Positions 22,401-36,000 of a stretch of 64,000 nt of DNA are shown piece by piece; the first letter of the stretch is position 1; every line of letters begins with the position of its first letter. A program made the translations under genes and the position numbers. Source of the stretch: Erythrocercus mccallii (taxonomy: Eukaryota; Chordata; Aves; Passeriformes; Dicruridae); NCBI GenBank assembly GCA_013397435.1, contig VZRG01002549.1, positions 1 to 64,000 of the forward strand. The letters run 5' to 3'. The notes beneath the pieces are model-generated. The model saw only the letters and a list, made by a program, of their open reading frames with translations. It did not search any database and was not told the origin of the DNA.

Positions 22401-25400
22401 TTATTTGCTCCAGCTAAAAACCTCTGACTTGACTTTTTACCTATTTTTGTAGTGAATTTTCATCATACCATGGAAGTATGAAATCATTCAGACAAACATT
22501 TCACATGTCAATAAAGCTGTGTGCATATATTAGCCCAGCACATCTTATTCCTCTAAACCATATTTATTACTTAAGCTCTGCAACATCAATTTTGCACTTG
22601 GAAAAACAGAGGAACAGAGAAGACAAAGAGCAAGGGTTGTTTGCAGAGGAATGTTGTTGTGAAATGACAAAACGTCCCCGAATAACAGTGAATGATCATT
22701 AGATTTTTTGGGGGGGGCCCTTTCTATTTCTATTCCGTTCAGTTTCTGCTCTGTGACTGGCTGAGGGCAAAGCAAAGCATGTTAAGATCCGAACTGGAAG
22801 TTGCTATTTATCCAAGGAAATAATCCAGCAGCTCTGATTGCCAGGCTTGGAAGCGAATACTAATTAATTTCTGCAGAATATGCATAATTTGTTCTCTGTT
22901 CTGAGCTGCTGTGTTGCCAGTTTCTAAACCAGATAAAACCATGAAAAGGTAAATACTTACCACAATAACATTTATTTTATGTAAACTGAAGTGTTTTTCT
23001 TCATTCTCCATCTTTGTATTAGAAAATCCAGTATTCTGAGCAGTTATATAATAAAGGTGAGGATAACAACAGTAATTATTTTGCAGAAAATGGATCCATT
23101 TTGCACCACTTTGGAGTATTTCTTACTAGCATGTGATTAGTTCTGTACCACAGAACTTCATCCTCCCACCCGAGGAAAGGTTTTCTTCCTCTTTCCTTAC
23201 TGAGGAGCAGCACTCCATTGCCTGCTGCAGACCACTGCAGTGGAAACAATGGCAGCAGGGATTTCTCTTTTTTTTTTTGGTGTCTGTGAATGGTCAGCTC
23301 TTATCTCTTCTGAACCAACAGACTCTGCTTTGGACCTGGTGAAAAATACAAACTTTTTCCCAACCGTGTCTCTGCATCCAGCCTGCAGAGTGGCCTCTTC
23401 AGAGATCAGAAAATATCTAAATGTCTCTCAGAGGTACTGAAATTTTGCTTTAATAAATAAAAAAAATTGAGCCTGGTCACACTTACTTGGTTTTTGAGTT
23501 AAACTCAGGTATTGTGAACTCACTGCTGTGACTGGAGATAATGACAAGCCTGGAGGTGGGGGTTATTTCCTAGAAACAAGTATTGCCTTAGATATCTGTG
23601 ATTTTCATTCTTTTCAGGATGTGCCAATGCAGTATTTTCCATCTGAGTCACTGTCCTGGAGGTTGGAAGGTGCAAGTTTTTTACTCAATTCCGATTAGAG
23701 AGGGAGTGCCCCGTCTGCTGAAACACAGTGCCATTATTATCCAGTTATTTCCTTTTAAAACATGAATAGTTTTGTGTGATACAGGATATGACTGGGTGAG
23801 TTACTCACAGGGATTTAGATATAATAAATAAGAAAGCAAATCTGGTTTCATTATCCCTCTCTCTTGGTTCTTTGGGGAGGAAGTACTATTTTCTGCTCTC
23901 TGAAGAAACACTGTAATTTTAGCTAGTCCACAGTGCTGTGGTCAGAACCAGATACCAGCTAGTCCTAAACCACAATTAGGAGTTAATTTTCATAGACAAA
24001 CATGTGGGAAACTTGTTGCATTTGTTCCCAGAGATGAAAAGTCTAGGAAGGGAGTGTGACTTCTTGAGAGAAGGCTGGAATAATCCAATACAAAATATAG
24101 CATTTATGTATTTTCTTTACCGTCTGTATACTTCAGAAGTGAGGAAGTTACGCCACAGCTTGGTGCCAGAAAAGCCACAGAATTAATTTTTTTTTCCTTG
24201 TGTAGATACAACCAGAATTAAATGACTGGTAGCATAAGATCAGCCCCAAGCTCACCCTCTCTGATCACTCAAATACACGTTTAACCATACTTTGCTGTTC
24301 TTCACCAGTTTTGGAGCAAGGCTTTTGAAAGGGAGCCTGTACCACGGCATCTTTGCCAAGCACCTAAGCCTTGCAGTGATTAATTAATTACCACTTCTTA
24401 TCTCCAAGAAGCCCCAGAGGTTACCAGCTTAGGTCACCAGCTGTAAAAGGCAAGCCTTGTAAAGGGGTGGAGGAACTTGGTTGCAGAAGTCAAAGTCAGA
24501 GAGGCAAAAGGGAAGAGATTCAGTAGAAGTTCAGAACTGCCTCTCAGTTTTACTTGTTTTGCTCTTCGGACACAGGATGAAGATGGAGCTGAAGTTCACG
24601 TTGATTTGATCACAGGAGTTTCACCATTCCTTCCCTGCTTACAACTCCCCTTTTCCACTCCCAGCACTGCCTGAGGAGAATAAAATGCCCAAGCAGCTCC
24701 AGGAGTCAGAGCCCACCAGCCTGCAGACACACAGTGCACACACACCATCTCTTGCAATAAACCCATAGCAGTCTGGCCTGCTGGGATTTATTGCTTCCCC
24801 ACTTGCTGGCTAATTACTTGCAATTACCTTCCTTTACCTGGAGATGTATTTCAGTGATTAATACATTAAGAAATGTGAGCTGCTCCTGTAATTACACACT
24901 GCTGCCAGGACAGAGGAGAATTCCAGGCTCACGAGCTCCGTTCCTCCCACAGGACCAAAGACTTCCAGCTTCCCTCTCCACACAGGACCCACAGTGTTTT
25001 CTGGCTTGGCATGGTTGGGATGGCATGTGGCTGTGGGAACACTGGCAAAGGCTGCCCCATAACCCACCTACAAGGTGGCCTTGCCTTAGGAATCCATCCT
25101 CTTTCAAGGAAAAACCACTCCTGTGGCTAATCTGTCAGCTAACTTGGGTCTGGGAACAGCAGGCAAAAGCCTTTTCTTCCCCTCTTCCCTACTTTGCACC
25201 TTTTCCTTTGCTCCATGTCATATTTCAGCGGGAGAAAATAACCACTATTTTTTCATTTAGCAGTAAAAATAGGGAATAACCTTTTCTTCTCTTATAAGAT
25301 TGCTTAACCACACGCCTCTCGCTCTGAGAAATGGACTTTATTACGATTGAGCTTGTTCAGAACAAACACTCTGCTAAATATTTTGTATTTTGATTCTTGT

Positions 25401-28135
25401 TTCTCATGGTTATCCGAACAGATACGTTTCCTGTTTTGGTGTGATTTTTTTTTTCCAGAGATGGTACTAAGCCAGATGAAAGCCATGACCTCAAAATCTT
25501 CAATTTTCTTGGATTTTCCAAGGCTTTGCCTCATGGAAACCAGCACAATGGTGCACCCTCTTTAATGCTCTCACAACGCATCTGCATTGATTTATTTTGG
25601 CTTTAGCTGACACCGAAGGTTGGAAAAGTAACCTACAATAACTGTCAGGAGTTTTTCTTTTATCCATGGAGAAACCAATCACTCAGTAAGTACTGCTTAA
25701 CCTCATGCAAAGCACTCTGAAGGGAATCAATGGAAATATTTTCTTTGGCTTCAGGTGGCTGACATGGCCTTAAAAATTAAGGATAGAGTTAAAATTCAAA
25801 ACAAGCCACATTCATAGTTAGTTTTTTCTTCAGAAAGGCCTGTTGGGCTAAAAAAAGAAGGTTAAAAAAAAACTTTGGTTTTTCTCTGCTATACTAAAAA
25901 TGGCATGTTGTGTTTGGTTATGGAATAAATAGTGCTCAAATGTGCAAAGAATTGAACCAGAGTTTGAATGGAATTCATATAAATTTTAAGACAAGGTTTT
26001 TTCAGTGGCAAGAGGAAGAGAACATGTTTACTATGAAAACTTCGTAGGAAAATATAAATGCACTCAAGTGATGTATGGAACTCAGGGAGAGGTCAGGCTC
26101 CGGAGGTATCAAGATAAAAAATATTATTGCTTATTGGAAATCACAACTGCCAAAAAGATCATTAACAGCTCAGGACCAGAGAGCGTGGAGGGGTTAAAAA
26201 TAGAAATGTGTCTGTGCCTTGATGTGAGACTTATTCACCCTTAAGCTATTTAAGACCGCAAAATATTTGTAGGACAGTATCTTGGAAACACAATGACGTG
26301 GAAATCCAGGAGAATCAGACTCACGCTGGCAGCACTTGGGGTGGGAACAACTTCCTTCTCGGATGCACCGACTGACGTCGTGTCTCTGCTCCGAACCTCG
26401 CATGGCAAACGGCAAACAGGGATTCAGCAATGGGTCAGAGATGGCCCATGCAGCCATTTCCAGCAGGAATCTTCCCCGTGGTCTTGGACCAAGCAAATGG
26501 ATGTCATGATTTTCCTCTTCAATACATTAAGTATTTGGGTTTGGGACATTTTTTTTCTCTTTGATCAAATCCTGGCTGGTTTTGTGCTTACGGTTTTGGG
26601 GCAGAAGCATGCCAAGAACAGGCTGAATGCATGTCATGGCCATGGTGTCATACCAACACAGAATTCAGCTTTGTATTTGCACAAGTAAAATATTTGGTTT
26701 GCTATCTTTCATCAATCCTGGTCTCTGCTGAGTCACATCAAGGCATGTCCAGGTATTCTTTGATCACTTCCAGATCCCTGCTTCCCTATTTTAAGTTTCT
26801 TTTTTCTTCTCCTCTATTCCAGTAAATCCTTTCTAGCACAGTCCTGCCTCAAAATTGCTATTGATAAAAGCAAAACCTTTTTTATGCATCTCAAATATGA
26901 AAATCTTTCAGGAAAAATATCACAACCGCAGTGCGAGGGTTTTTCTGGGTGGCATTATCTTATATCTAATGAGCTCATGTGTACTATTTTGTGTTTAATA
27001 ACTGACAGCCCCACATGGTTACCAGCTAGACTGTGGTTTACCTGCTCCTGGTGTCCATATCCATTCTCTCAGGACACAATTCCCACCTTCTAACTGAATT
27101 TCCTGGAGCATTAATATTTTCCGTCAAGGACAGGAGGATTGGTGTGAAGCCTCGTGCTTTGCCTTCTTACACAACAGTTAAATGGGAGAGGGAGGAAAAA
27201 AAAATGGCAATCAGCACATGAGGTTCTGAGGCCAGCTTTGCTTGGCCAGGTCCCTCAGGGCAGTGAAAATGTGACAGCCACATGGGAACCATTCTGCAGC
27301 CAAAAAACTCCCTTTGTGCTCCTGGAGATGGATTTCAGGTGGGATTCACTCATCTCCAAATGGGTCTCTAAAGCAGCTCAAACACCAGATCCACCTGGGA
27401 GATTTTTAGGGACATGTCTGTACACTCAGAGCACAAGGAGGGTTGGGAACAGAACCTGTCCCAGAGGAGAAACTCTTGGATATTTAAGTTTATTTCAAAT
27501 AAGTGGTCAAAGAAAAAAAACCAACAAAATAAAACAGATTTACTATATATTTGCTTTTCTTAAAAAATGATTTCAAGAAAGAATTTTATAGATATCTAAG
27601 TAGTAATACAGATTTTTATATACAAAATTCCATTTGAAACAATTTACTGTACAAAAGAAAGTATAAGCAACTGTTGCTATTCCATGATTTCAGCAAATAA
27701 GGAAAAATTCGGTTAAGTATGTGTTCAGGATATAGTTCCACCATTTACAGGAATGTCAGTATTAAGTTGGGAATACTTTCAGGTCAGTATTTATAGATTA
27801 AATCCCCTTCAAGGACAATCCCTAAGATTTCTCTTCAGAATAGGTAGTTTGGCTTTCTCCTGGATCTTTTGGGCTATCAAGGAATGAGAGGAAGAACAGG
27901 TTTTCAACAAAATGTTTGGACAGAATTCTGCTTGATTTCTCCCCACTCCCAGTCCTATTGCAGTCAGTGGGCCTGATCTGGTAAACATTTGCTAACCAGA
28001 CATTACATTTATGTGGGAATAAAACAGGCAGGATTTGGCCCTACAGCAACACGCTATAAGTTACAAATTTTAAAAATAGTGACATTCCTGCAAGTCAAAA
28101 TACAACAGAAACAAGAGTTAACAAAATATAAGCCC
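19442..28135. other. Intergenic DNA between FADD and ANO1
   Basis: About 8.7 kb contain no recognisable exon. Notable sequence is a set of three imperfect TTATTCCCTRAATGC-containing repeats at 20121-20231. Open frames such as 24791-25279 (plus) match nothing I know and are probably chance. Confidence 0.6.
20121..20231. repeat. Short interspersed direct repeats (TTTATTCCCTRAATGC)
   Basis: A 28-base unit beginning TTGTTTATTCCCT occurs at 20121 and again at 20204, differing by one base (G/A). A partial copy lies between them at about 20148-20165. The offset is 83 bp. It is a local duplication or a remnant of a transposable element. Confidence 0.75.
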
Positions 28136-28141
28136 TTTATT
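28136..28141 (-). terminator. ANO1: Best candidate ANO1 poly(A) signal (AATAAA)
   Basis: This minus-strand AATAAA lies about 1.66 kb past the ANO1 stop codon. A strongly U/GU-rich stretch follows (TTATATTTTGTTAACTCTTG and on), as expected of a downstream element. Other AATAAA hexamers occur at 29440-29445, 28465-28470 and 27489-27494, so alternative 3' ends are possible. Confidence 0.45.
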
Positions 28142-29392
28142 AATAAAAATCTTTGGTTGGATCAATATTTTAAATAAGCTTCAAGAATATTTGGTTAATA
28201 CCATTTTCTTTCTTCCACATAATTTCTCTTCTGGTACCTTCTTTGGACAGACTACAGAAAAATATCAAGTTTATCACATACTTTAAAACAAATAAATATA
28301 TCAAAAGCTATATATGGCATTCTCTTTAGAGTTCTAGCATTAATCTTTAAATTAGTTTGGCAAAGACAAAAAGAAAGGAAAAAAGAAATAACTAACTTCT
28401 TTTGAAAACAGTTTGGTTTTGTAACAAACCATACAGTAGTTAGACGTTAAGGAAATCTTTCCTTTTTATTTTCTTTTTCAATTTTATAATGCAAGTGCCA
28501 TGGACAAGACAAAGCAATAAAAGAAATTAGGTTAATTGCACCAATATTATTTGGAAGTGCAGTTTATCAGTCAACAAAGCAAAACTAAAACGTATTATGC
28601 ATAAAAGGAGCTGTACTGATGGGATTTAACTAGTCATGGTAAGTAAGGATTTCCCACTTATACTTTAGGGAAAAGCTCCTTGTACAAAAAGTAGAGGATT
28701 TTAAGACAAAAGAAAAGTCCTGTAACTAACTGAAGGTCTGGTCCTGTAGCCCCAGTGCAGGCAAAGCTTCCACTGAAGACAGAAAGTGGGATGCATTTGG
28801 GATGCATTACTCCTCTGGCACAGCCTCTGGGAAGTGCCAGTCAACAGCAGGAAGTCTAGGGGGAAAACTGGCCGTGAAACACGGGTGCAAGCACTCCCTT
28901 CTCCTGCACCAAAGGGCTACAGGGAAAAGCCAGGCTGGGACAGGGGTGTGCTGAAGCAACGGGGAAAAGGGAATTTCCTCGGCAACAGCAGTGTCCGAGT
29001 GCTTGGCAGGGCAGTGAGAGTCACTGGAGCTCTCCATGTGCTCATTAACTCAGGGCATTTACCACAATGCTCCGTGACCATGGACCTGCTGGAGGATCTC
29101 TGGAATTGTGCTGCTGCTGCTGCTGCTACTGCCAAGAAAGCACTTCCCAGCTTCCCTTTGCTGATGTTTCCGGAGGCAGAGGTGCCCTGGGGAGGGTCTG
29201 GGGGCAGCAGGCTGCCACAAGTGCTCCCCACACCCATAGAACTCCAAAGCTCAGAGCTAAACCCAGCCTTGGGAATCAAGTCAGTCTGGTAGGCTTTATG
29301 GAATACTAGGGAATACTGATTTTGCATATCATTTAGCGAGTTACCCCATGGACCTTCGAACCTGGGTTTCCAAAAATAGTTCAAGTTAGCAT

Positions 29393-29425
29393 TATTATAA
29401 TTATTATTATAATATTATTATTATG
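29393..29425. repeat. ATT/TAA trinucleotide-rich simple repeat
   Basis: Interrupted ATT units form a short AT-only tract inside the ANO1 3' UTR. Confidence 0.8.
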
Positions 29426-29800
29426 ACTTCAAATTTACCTTTATTTCATTAGCTAATTGATAGGCTAAGATCAGATTCTCAGAGAATATCTCTAGCAAGA
29501 TTGTTGTAAGTACCTGCATTTCTTAATGCACACCAATGTCAACAGTGTTACCTAAGGATGAAATATAAAAACTCCCTGCATTACTGCTTGTGCAAAAGAA
29601 AAAAAAACCAAAAAATCCAACATTGTCAGAAATAGAACGTGGTCCTCCATGTTTGCAAGAAGGGCATTTCTCACAAAGATGGGAGTGAATTGGCAGCACA
29701 TCCTTCAGCGCGCACCGGGGTGTCCGTTACCGGAGTCCTGCCCTTGGCGCCAATGGCTTTTGTCTCTGGAATGCCCTGACAGACTCAGCTCCCTCCTCTC

Positions 29801-30061
29801 CTAAACGTCCAGAGGATAGGAATGGCAGGAGGACAAGCTCCCACTGCGGCTCCTGGAGAGCCTGGGGCTGTGGTTGTTACAGTTTTCCCCTTTTTTCTTG
29901 TCCTTGTCTTTCCAGGTTTCCAGCATCTGCAGCTTCCCTTGCTCTTCCCTCATGAAGACCTCCACCATGAGAACTTTCTCCTTGTGAATCTGCTGACTAA
30001 TGTCCTTGGGAATGTCTGGGATAATCCAGTCAACAAATTCACTCATGAACATGACCAAATT
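29801..30061 (-). CDS. ANO1: ANO1 terminal coding exon (end of helix 10, C-terminus, TAG stop)
   Basis: 261 nt follow acceptor TTTTCAG. It begins NLVMFMSEFVDWIIPDIP and continues with the amphipathic KDISQQIHKEKVLMVE helix. The C-terminal tail is Lys/Ser-rich (KDKDKKKG, SRSRSGSLSS), diverges from human and ends SYPLDV. The stop codon is TAG at 29801-29803. Confidence 0.97.
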   Translation of the reverse strand, partial: NLVMFMSEFVDWIIPDIPKDISQQIHKEKVLMVEVFMREEQGKLQMLETWKDKDKKKGENCNNHSPRLSRSRSGSLSSCHSYPLDV

Positions 30062-33000
30062 CTGAAAACAAAGTTGTGAGAAAGTGTCAGTGGGGTCAAA
30101 TGAAAGGGTGGCTGTAGGGAAAGGAAAGGGGCTGATTTTGGTGCACTTAGGAAGGAAAAAATGAAGGGAGAACAATATTTGAGTTGGACCACTGGATCAA
30201 ATTCCCCTCAACTGCTTTGTGTGTGCTAGAAGTAGAGAAATTCGTCAAGGATAGACCTCTATTATTTATGTACCAATCCCGACACTTTGGCCACTTAAAA
30301 ATCCAAAGGAATTTGCAACTGGTGAGTGGCTCATGAGATTTACATCAGGAAGGCAGAAGCAAATACAAGAGGTAAGATGGAAAAAATTGGTTAAAATACA
30401 TTCCAATTAAATTCTTCTGATTGAAAAACCTTGATTCAAGGAAAGGGAGGTCTTTCCCAAAAAGATAATTTTTAATCAAAAAACCCAATAAAAGTTTTGA
30501 AACAAGTTATTCAGATAAGGCAGATTTAAAACATTTGTGTCACAATAAGTAGCATCACTGTTGTGATTAAATAATGTCTTTTAAGGGAAATTACAAGATT
30601 TCAGCTTCTTATTCAGATGCAAATTAAACTTTAACTCAGAGAACTCTGAAAATCTCATTTCTTGGCTAGCTCTAAAAGTGATTCTGGATTAAATTTATGC
30701 TGCTTCACTGGAATTGTTGATGGCTTATGGGAGAAATTGGTGGGACCTAATTAGTATCAGCCTTGTACTTTGCTGGTCTCTAAGGTCATTAACTTCTTCT
30801 TCATCAAACCAGTTCAGGGAATCCCTGGGGATGAATTTTTCCACTGAGGGTATACCAATGCTTGGGTGGGTGGGACAAAGAGGGTAATGAAGATGGGCAA
30901 ATTTCTTTGGCTTTTCCATGAAACAACTGAGAAAGAAGATATTTATTTGGCCCAATAACTTATTTCCAAGTGTCTGCAGTGTCACCTACCTGGAAAACTA
31001 TCACAAATGCTAATCTTGCTGCTAGGACAGCCCAGAAATCCTTTGAAATGTCATATTTGTTTTCAGACCAGGGGGGTTCTCTATAATCTTTGTACCTGCA
31101 AAACAAGACTCAGTAAATCAGGGGTACAATTCAGAAATGTTATCACTGGAAGGAGTTATTAACAAACAGTCAAACAATTAATGGAACTGTAAAGTTCACT
31201 GTATTAACCTCTCAGAAACAAGACACAGCTGAAACTCTCCCACAGCCTTCAAGTCAGCCTCAAAATTAAAGGTTAATACATCTTAATACCCTCTGATTGC
31301 TACAAATAATATCAATTTTGCATAAGACAGAGTAAACTACACAGCTCAGGTGATGTATTTTAAGATAGGTAAAAAGGCAACATATATTTTTCAAACTAAT
31401 TTTAAAGACAAAAATTCTGTTCTCAGATTCATGGAACATGTTTAACACATGATTAGCAGAAGGTTGAAGCTAAATTTTGCCATATGGAGAGAAGAGAATT
31501 TTTCCTTAGCTGTGGCTTACGGAAAATCTATGTGTTGATAAATAGGACCAAGAAAAATACATTAAATTCAACCTGTCAATATTTTGAAAGAATTAGTGCT
31601 CTGCATTTTCAAATGATTTTAAAATCCTTGCAATATGGATGGGATTGGAAGAAGATAGAGGCAGGACATGGAAAGCAAATAAATCTGGCATTTTGCTTTT
31701 GGACCACGACGCCAACACCTCCATTCTTTGCTGAAACATATTTGCCCACCTTGCTCAACCTCTGCCCAGAGAGCAGCAGGAGGAAACCAGGAGAAAGTAA
31801 AAGCCAGCAAAGCTACTGCAAATGCAGTTTGGGTTGGCTTTGCTTTCATGTCTGAGCGAATTTTCTGTTTAAAGGTCACTTCACCATATTACTTGCACTA
31901 CTCAGATGCATAAAGAATATAATGTGTAAAAATAGGATTCAAAGGCAAGGTTTTTTACTTGGTCGGTTCATGTGATTTTTTTAGTATGTGTGTATCAAAG
32001 TCATCTTTGTGTTTTTCTCCTCTGGAATGTCTCTTCCTTCCTTGCTCTCTTCTCCCTTTTCCTCCCTCTATTGTCCCTCTTTCAGCTTTGCTGGCCTAAG
32101 TACTTTCACTGTCAGATTTGGATTTGGCCCCCAGTTCTAAGAATTCATAAGCTGAAATAGGTAACCATAATTTTCCTTTAAACATGAAAAGAATACGTAG
32201 AAATTGTCAAAGGCATGCAAATTTCTTCTGTGTGATGACGCTTTAAATAATTCCTAAGTTCCAGTACTGATAACGATGTTACTGCTCTCATCAGGAATTG
32301 GAAACTGGACAAAAAAGAAAGGTCATGGTCATTATATCATGACATGACATCAGAGTGACATCATTTTCTTCCCTTAAAGCATTATTGTGCTGTTTATCAT
32401 TATTTGTTTCCTTTCCTGGAAAAGGGAATCCATAAAAATAAAAATCTTTGCACGGACAAGCACTGAATTTAACTAACACTAATCTCCATTTCCCAAAATA
32501 AGCAGTAAATCGTATTCAGGTCTGTGATTACTTAGTATGCAAGCCAGATGTTCAAGGCAATGGATCCATCTGATATAAAAGGCTAGCAAGGTGCTAAAAA
32601 AGGTATTGAAAACACAAGGAACCTTGGAATATAAGAATTTGCCAGCTGTGAAAATGCTTTGCATTAGCGATCATTCAAGAGAGTACCTGCATATCTGAAC
32701 CTCGTAGCCAAGATCCAGGGGGTCGTTGGGAGCTGTTCCTGCTTGGAAATCGCTGACATTAAAAGAGGATAGTGTATGGTTGACGAAGCCATGCATGGTG
32801 CCATTCTCACTGTACATGTACAGGTACACGAGGCGTGGAATGAAGTCGGATGTGAATGAGATCACAAATGCCTGAGCCACAAGAGTAAAGAGTGAGCGCA
32901 GTACCCAGGCAGAGCTTAATTTCATCACACCCTCAACCATGACTTGCCCAAACAACTCACACAACTCAGGGGAGCCTGAGGGCCCTGAAAGTGGGGCATT

Positions 33001-36000
33001 CTCTGTACCAGCAAGGGATTGTTCACTGCCCACTCTCCCAAGGTACAGCATATTCCCTGGAGTAGTGCCACGCCAGCTGAGTGGGTGACAACCTGAGTCC
33101 CCCCAAAATGGAGCAGCTGTACCCCTCAGCACCAGGGGAGAGCTACCACAGCTCTGCTCCTCTGTGTCCCCATCACAGCTTCTCCCTGGTGCCTTGCACA
33201 AGGTCCAATTGATTGATTTCCAGCTGCTTTTCCGTCCTGCAAACAACCCACGGTGATTTGACTCTTCAGAGTCTCCTTGCATTGCAAAAGGACATTAATT
33301 GTGGTGGTTCTTAACTTCATCAGAATAAAAGGATGAGGAGACCGAGCCCAGTTTTATTTTTATGGTCACAAAAGTTGCCTTTCATCCAGTTATTTAAAAT
33401 TTTCTGAAAAGATCGTGGAGAAGAGGCATGACAGCCAATTGGGCTGAGTTCCTCATGATTTTAGCCTTCTCATTTATCATCATTATGAATCATTGCCACT
33501 GGCATAAATCTCATGTACATGTGGAACAAACACAGTACAAAATGTTTTACTTATTTTATGGTAAAGAGGAGCAGTACATTGATCAAAGAGGGAAAAATAA
33601 CACTGGGTATTGACGAGGAGAGACTACACAGAACAAAAGAGAAAAACAGAAAGATTATTTCCAAAGGAAAAGAGGAGAAATGGGAAAGACAAACTAAGGC
33701 AGCATACCAAAGAATGGGTTTGCCATAGCACAGCAGAACCCTGGGGACAAAGTGAAGGGATTTCAAGTCTGGATAATGTAAAAAAACACCAAGGGAGTCC
33801 ATGGCCATGTGGCCATAAGCCCTATAGAGCCCCTGCTTTGCTGCAGTGCAAACGTTGAATTTCAGCTGGCCTTTGTTTTCATCTTTCCGCAGCTGAGGTG
33901 CAAGGAGGATGATCATTGTGGCTGCCTGTCCATATAGAATAGTGCAGAAGTACATGCACTAATATATTAAGGCCTGCTAAATTTTGTGAAATGTTGAAAT
34001 AAACTTCTTTTTCAGGATTTTCCAAGCTCTCTGAGTGGGCGCAATGCAGCTCGAGGGCAAATTTTCAATGGAGGGATTCTGCACTCTGAGGAGCTGAGCT
34101 GAGTCTCCCCTTGCCCAAAATAGCATTGAAATTAAAAAATACATCTCATCCTACTGATAGTATTTCAAAAGAGTAAAAGTAAGCAGCTGTGGTCATATTT
34201 GTTTGAAGGGCAGAACTGTTTTATGAAAACATTCTGGAAAAAAGCAGCAGTGACTACTTACTATTTTATATTATTGCTACTGCTATCACAGCTTGAAAAT
34301 AAACACAGCAACTCATCCTCAAATATTTCCAAAAATTTCTCAGTCATATGCTTTCACTGGATTTAAGAGATTTTGTGCTGAAATAAAACTAATGGAGCAG
34401 AATGGAAAAGCCAGCCTACTGAATTCAAATTTAATTCATGCTGATTTACTTACGTTTATGATGACAGCAAGCTTTCCAATACCTCTGAGGATATTATACC
34501 AGATTCCTAAGGAAGGAGACAAACAGGTAGATACTGTTCTAGTCCTTAAAATTAGATAAATTACATGTTCAGTATAACAGAGTTAGGAGCATGCATGATT
34601 GTGCTGAGCTAGTTATATTTTAAATAGAAAAAGAACAAATTATAAAAAATTAATTTAATGGCTTGTAAGCAAAAGGAGCCCAACTTTTGGCACCTATTTT
34701 TTTGATGTTTTGAAGAATGGGATTGAACGGCAATGAATTGAAATTAACACATTTTCAGAAACAAATAAAGAAAAATAATCAAACCCCCACCACAATCAAA
34801 AAAATCAACATCGCCCTCCCAATCATGTCCACCAGCAACCTGAACCTGCAGCATCAAATCAGGGAGCCACAAAACACCCCCAAAAGAAAGTCATGGCAAA
34901 ACATGATGTGTTCTTCAAGTCTAGGATGATCCTAGGGCACAAGGATGAACTCAAGAACCCAAGGTAAAACTCTGCCTGTACTGCAGTAGAATGAACGTAG
35001 AGTTTAATAACAGATAAACTTCTCTGCTCTTGCAGCTTGGCTCTGTAACAAGGACAATTCTTTTATTTCTACTTCTATTTTTATTTTAATGAGCTTTTCG
35101 GTCATTAGTAACCACCATTTGGGAGAAGCAGCTCCCTCATTACAAACACCTGTAGGTGTGAGCCCCCCTGTAAGGGCAGAACTGGGCTCTTGTCCCCACA
35201 CAGCCACAGAGCCCAGAGCCAGCTCCATCCACTGCGGTTTTCACCCTTCTGACATTCCTGCTGGGCAGGGACAAAGGGATACATTTACCCACAGACTTTT
35301 GAGTCTCCTCTCATTCCCAAGGGTATTTCTGAGGCCAGCGCAGAGTTATTAAATGCAGAAATTTTTGCTTCTGCATGAAAACTGCATTGCCAGGAAGGGC
35401 TGTTGATGTCAGAACTGTGTGAGATATTTTGCTATGGCATTGATCGTTTTGATATAAAAAGTGATAATATTTACTTAATGAAATATTCATCTGAATTTAT
35501 AGCTTTGGTCTTCCTATTTTAAAGGTGAAGCCTCAATAAATTATGACAATTCACAGGTAGGCCACAGCTGAATGTTTTGACTTTTCCTATAAATATCTCC
35601 CTGTTATTGAAACTAGCTCAGCATAATTATATCCTGCCATCAATCCAGGAATAAACAAACAGGGATACAATAACAATATCTACTTACCTATATCCTTTGC
35701 TCTCACTGCTACCGGTCTCCTCAGCTCAGTAACAAATTTTTTGGCATCCAGACGGATTTCAATGATGTTGTTCAATAAAGCAAACAAAGGTGCCAGCGGG
35801 AAGGAGGCAACAAACAAAGTTACAAACCCAAACTGGATAACTGGAAAGAAAAAGAAAACATTTCAGTGCCTGTTGTCAGTATTTAACAAATGCACTCATC
35901 ACCACAACAGCGATCAGCTAGCCCCTAAATTCTGACAAGTTGACAAGACTCAATCCCATTTTCTGTGTCTGGCACAGTTTGCATGATGGCTGCTCCGTTT

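Larger units (their letters stand above)
28136..29800 (-). other. ANO1: ANO1 3' UTR (extent inferred)
   Basis: The sequence between the ANO1 TAG and the preferred poly(A) signal is AT-rich, with no second coding exon. It contains an (ATT)n-rich stretch at about 29393-29425 and a short GCT run near 29108-29126. The plus-strand open frames here lie antisense to the 3' UTR and are not supported as genes. Confidence 0.5.

Noticed and set aside
24791..25279. 162-codon plus-strand open frame between FADD and ANO1
   Set aside because: The translation looks random and matches no family I know. Chance is likely at this length.
28786..29292. 168-codon plus-strand open frame
   Set aside because: It lies antisense in the ANO1 3' UTR, spans a GCT run and shows no domain.
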